Shown: positions 61,940-64,000 of the stretch, one piece after another
How positions within the stretch are numbered: position 1 is the first letter of the stretch
How the letters are laid out: each line of letters starts with the position of its first letter
Source: Promethearchaeota archaeon
Lineage (GTDB): Archaea > Asgardarchaeota > Lokiarchaeia > Sigyniarchaeales > SOKP01
Direction: 5' to 3'
NCBI GenBank assembly: GCA_030603385.1
Contig: JAUVXW010000004.1
Coordinates: forward strand, 1 to 64,000
DNA length: 64,000 nucleotides
Made by a program: the position numbers and the translations under genes
The notes under the pieces: generated by a model
The model's database searches: none
Told to the model about the DNA's origin: nothing
Seen by the model: only the letters and a program-made list of their open reading frames with translations

Positions 61940-62464
61940 TTGGTGAATTTATTGAAAATTTTAGTAACCTATTTTTCACAAACTGGAAATACAGAAAAAG
62001 TTGCGAGAAGTATTTATGAAGGATGTCAAGGTGAGGATGTAGATTTAAAACCTATTAAAGAAGTAGATCCTTCAGATTTGAAAAACTTTGATTTAGTCTT
62101 TTTAGGATCTGGTATTTATGCAAGCAGAGTAAATAAAGCACTCTCAGATTTAGTAGCTGCAGCTCAAGAATTACCTCTAAAATTCATATTTTTCTCTACC
62201 CACGCAAGTAAAGAGGCTTATCAAGATGGCTTTAAAGTAGTGAAAAAAAAAATTGCGGAATCATCACAAATAATAGATGAGTTTGATTGCTGTGGTGATA
62301 ATATTGGTGTACCTGAGGCAATGCGTAAAGCTATGTTAGAAAGATTGCCGGAAGATAAACGAAAAGAAGCTGAAGAACATCAACAATGGCTGAAAGGAAG
62401 ACCAAATGAAGAAGATCTACAGAATGCTAAAAATTTTGCTCAATCGGTAATAAAAAAGCTATAA
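61940..62464 (+). CDS. Flavodoxin-like protein
   Basis: A protein of 174 residues. The FMN phosphate loop is YFSQTGNTEKVAR (about residues 11-23). LVFLGSGIYASRVNKAL and FFSTHASKEAYQDGF are the other FMN-contact segments. The C-terminal part is helical (RLPEDKRKEAEEHQQWLKG), as in the flavodoxin/MIOX-like EPRs of anaerobes. It transfers electrons between redox partners. GTG at 61940 is the start, with TTG just after. It is convergent with the HdrD-like gene. Confidence 0.85.
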   Translation: MVNLLKILVTYFSQTGNTEKVARSIYEGCQGEDVDLKPIKEVDPSDLKNFDLVFLGSGIYASRVNKALSDLVAAAQELPLKFIFFSTHASKEAYQDGFKVVKKKIAESSQIIDEFDCCGDNIGVPEAMRKAMLERLPEDKRKEAEEHQQWLKGRPNEEDLQNAKNFAQSVIKKL

Positions 62465-62514
62465 ATCTAATAATTACTGATTTTTTATTTCTTTTCCTTT
62501 TTAATGAATACTCC

Positions 62515-63885
62515 CTATCTTGTTTTTAATATCGTCATTTGTAATAGAAACAATTTTCTAAAAATCTTTCTTATAATCTCGCTCCTAAATAATGTTCTGA
62601 TCAGTTTCAATAATAAATGATGTTTTGGTTTGAATGTACTCTTGTTTTTATCATAACTAATCCGTTTAATGAAAAAATTGTTTTGTAGTATTGAAATAAT
62701 TAATTGATAGGTTATAATCGCAATTATATCCCAAGCTCGTTTTATATGCTGTTCTGGATATTGTAATTGTTCTCCCATTGCCATCCTTACAATTTCAATA
62801 ATATGATATAAATCAATCTTACTCCCTATAAGTTCACGTGTTGCCCATAATAAATATAAACAGCCACTGCAATAAGAGACTAACGCTTTTGCTCCTGTCT
62901 CTTCTGCTTCTTTGAATTTTTTACATCCTTCTGAAATAAGATCAAATGGAATTGAACTATTTCTTACCCAAGAAGCTCCTGCTCCAAAACCACAGCAGAG
63001 AGAATCTTTTTTAATATGTTTCATTTCCTTAATTTCACAACCGCACATTTCCAAGATTTTTCTTGGTGGGTCCCAATATTTTCCACTTAAAGCTTTTGAA
63101 TAACAGTTGTCGTGAATAGTTACACTAAAGTTTAATTTATTTGTAATCGGTAGTTCTCCAGATTTTAGACTATTTAACATCCAATCATTAAAATTAATAA
63201 AATCTCGATTATGGTTAACTCCCATTTCCTTACGATGTACTTCTGAAAAGATGTATTGAACTGCGTCTACTGTATGAGCAATGTTTTTGACATCCCATTT
63301 ATCAAAATCAGTTTTGCATTTTTCAGCAATTTTCTGAACAACATCTAGATATCCCCCTTGGTATAAATACGCACCGCCTTCCCATTGATCAATTAGATCA
63401 ATCGGTTTAAAAAAGTCTAATAATTTACTACCACCTAGTATAAATGGAAATAGATGTGTGTAATTTCCAATTATCAAGATTGTATCTTCTGGATTAGGTG
63501 TATAACTCATCCAATCAAAAATCCACTTCCGTTCTTGATTAGATAAGAATATATTAAGCAACTGCCAAATATTCGGTACTTCTGTTGGGCAAACAAATTT
63601 ATATAATGGAGGAGCACCCCGTTTCTTATATTTATCATTCCACCTCTCAAGAATTAATTGATAAGGATTAGCATTTTGAGGGCAGTATAAATTACATGAA
63701 AAGCACGTATTGCATTTAGAAAGTACATACTTAGATTCTTTTCTTTTAATTAATCTTTCAATTTCCTTTTTTGATTCTTCTAAGGGTAATTGTAGAACAG
63801 GGCATAGATGAAAGCATTGTCCACATAGATCACACAACTCTTCATTAAAAGCAGAGATTCTTTTACCCGTAGTCATCTTTACCAT
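62515..63885 (-). CDS. HdrD/GlpC-like iron-sulfur oxidoreductase
   Basis: A protein of 456 residues. Two [4Fe-4S] motifs lie at the start: CDLCGQCFHLCP (about residues 18-29) and CNTCFSCNLYCP (about 58-69). One CCG domain follows: CYSKALSGKYWDPPRKILEMCG (read as CYSKALSGKY and ILEMCGC), SLCCGFGAG and SYCSGC. The first CCG repeat found in HdrD or GlpC is not recognisable (IGNYTHLFPF in its place). A C-terminal tail of about 100 residues has a hydrophobic helix (IIAIITYQLIISIL), so it may touch the membrane. It starts within the stop of the upstream gene (ATGGTAA), indicating an operon. It could deliver electrons between disulfides, quinones or flavoproteins. Confidence 0.8.
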   Translation of the reverse strand: MVKMTTGKRISAFNEELCDLCGQCFHLCPVLQLPLEESKKEIERLIKRKESKYVLSKCNTCFSCNLYCPQNANPYQLILERWNDKYKKRGAPPLYKFVCPTEVPNIWQLLNIFLSNQERKWIFDWMSYTPNPEDTILIIGNYTHLFPFILGGSKLLDFFKPIDLIDQWEGGAYLYQGGYLDVVQKIAEKCKTDFDKWDVKNIAHTVDAVQYIFSEVHRKEMGVNHNRDFINFNDWMLNSLKSGELPITNKLNFSVTIHDNCYSKALSGKYWDPPRKILEMCGCEIKEMKHIKKDSLCCGFGAGASWVRNSSIPFDLISEGCKKFKEAEETGAKALVSYCSGCLYLLWATRELIGSKIDLYHIIEIVRMAMGEQLQYPEQHIKRAWDIIAIITYQLIISILQNNFFIKRISYDKNKSTFKPKHHLLLKLIRTLFRSEIIRKIFRKLFLLQMTILKTR

Positions 63886-64000
63886 GCCTCTCCGTACATT
63901 GGTGGGTCTTCAGGGATTTCAGCTAATTTAAAAGTCTTTTTAGAAAATATTTTTGGTACTTGCTTCCTAATAGTGCCCCAGAAAAAGTGTTTCGCACGTT
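63879..64000 (-). CDS. C-terminal end of an unidentified gene (cut by right window edge)
   Basis: The minus-strand frame is open from the window edge to TAA at 63879-63881. The last forty residues include RAKHFFWGTIRKQVPKIFS and end in EDPPMYGEAW. The stop overlaps the ATG of the HdrD-like gene by seven bases, so the product probably works with it. Too short to identify. Confidence 0.5.
   Translation of the reverse strand, partial: RAKHFFWGTIRKQVPKIFSKKTFKLAEIPEDPPMYGEAW

Noticed and set aside
1-64000. tRNA, rRNA and CRISPR arrays
   Set aside because: No cloverleaf-like GC-rich segment, rRNA-like block or regularly spaced repeat series was found by eye. This cannot exclude an intron-bearing or divergent tRNA.

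Overview
The window reads as an AT-rich chromosomal segment of an Asgard archaeon, most like the Lokiarchaeia. The pointers are two proteins with single N-terminal gelsolin-like domains, an eRF1/Vms1-like protein, an animal-type two-subunit ATP-citrate lyase, and a selenocysteine gene with a eukaryote-like SECIS hairpin in its 3' region. There are no rRNA or tRNA genes and no CRISPR array that I can see. Start codons are relaxed: TTG and GTG are frequent, and two genes (lpd and sucC) appear to begin with ATT.

Layout. 1-4.9 kb: a zinc-ribbon (probably transposase) fragment at the edge, an eRF1-like protein, a UroD-fold protein, a radical SAM enzyme and a PIN/RHH toxin-antitoxin pair flanked by 34-bp direct repeats. 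4.9-13 kb: isocitrate dehydrogenase, a fused OppB-OppC permease lacking both EAA loops, ATP-citrate lyase and dihydrolipoyl dehydrogenase. 13-21 kb: nitrilase, SDR, then GH51, GH78 and GH29 glycosidases. 21-26.4 kb: a lipid/acyl-CoA block (thiolase-like, DUF35, two SCP2 proteins, an acyl-CoA dehydrogenase remnant) interrupted by a complete insertion sequence with 66-bp inverted repeats. 26.4-36.3 kb: sucDC, a GPH-type sugar symporter, three nucleotidyltransferases with small partners (one partner is a HEPN remnant), a ferredoxin-nitroreductase, an oxoacid:ferredoxin oxidoreductase remnant and sdhAB. 36.5-43 kb: GH29, GH31, aldo/keto reductase and a rubredoxin-PoxB fusion. 43-64 kb: hydrolase, gelsolin-like protein, fumarase, FMN dehydrogenase, a kinase fold without its catalytic segment, the selenoprotein, citrate synthase and aconitase, a gamma-carbonic-anhydrase-like protein, a gelsolin/coiled-coil pair, a second aconitase, small coiled-coil proteins, TatD, flavodoxin and an HdrD-like protein.

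How the genes fit together. Citrate synthase, two aconitases, isocitrate dehydrogenase, succinyl-CoA ligase, SdhAB, fumarase and ATP-citrate lyase supply most of a citric acid cycle, with enzymes for both making and cleaving citrate. Malate dehydrogenase and an intact 2-oxoglutarate oxidoreductase are not here. The glycosidases lack visible signal peptides and would act inside the cell on arabinose-, rhamnose-, fucose- and xylose-decorated oligosaccharides, possibly imported by the GPH symporter. Several proteins keep their fold but lack the segment or residues their family normally needs: the permease, the kinase, the thiolase and the carbonic anhydrase. Several genes survive only as short tails or heads.

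The strongest non-routine result is the selenoprotein at 48142-48657 with its SECIS-like element at 48066-48136. The permease without EAA loops, the ATT starts and the Cys-less thiolase/DUF35/SCP2 cluster come next.
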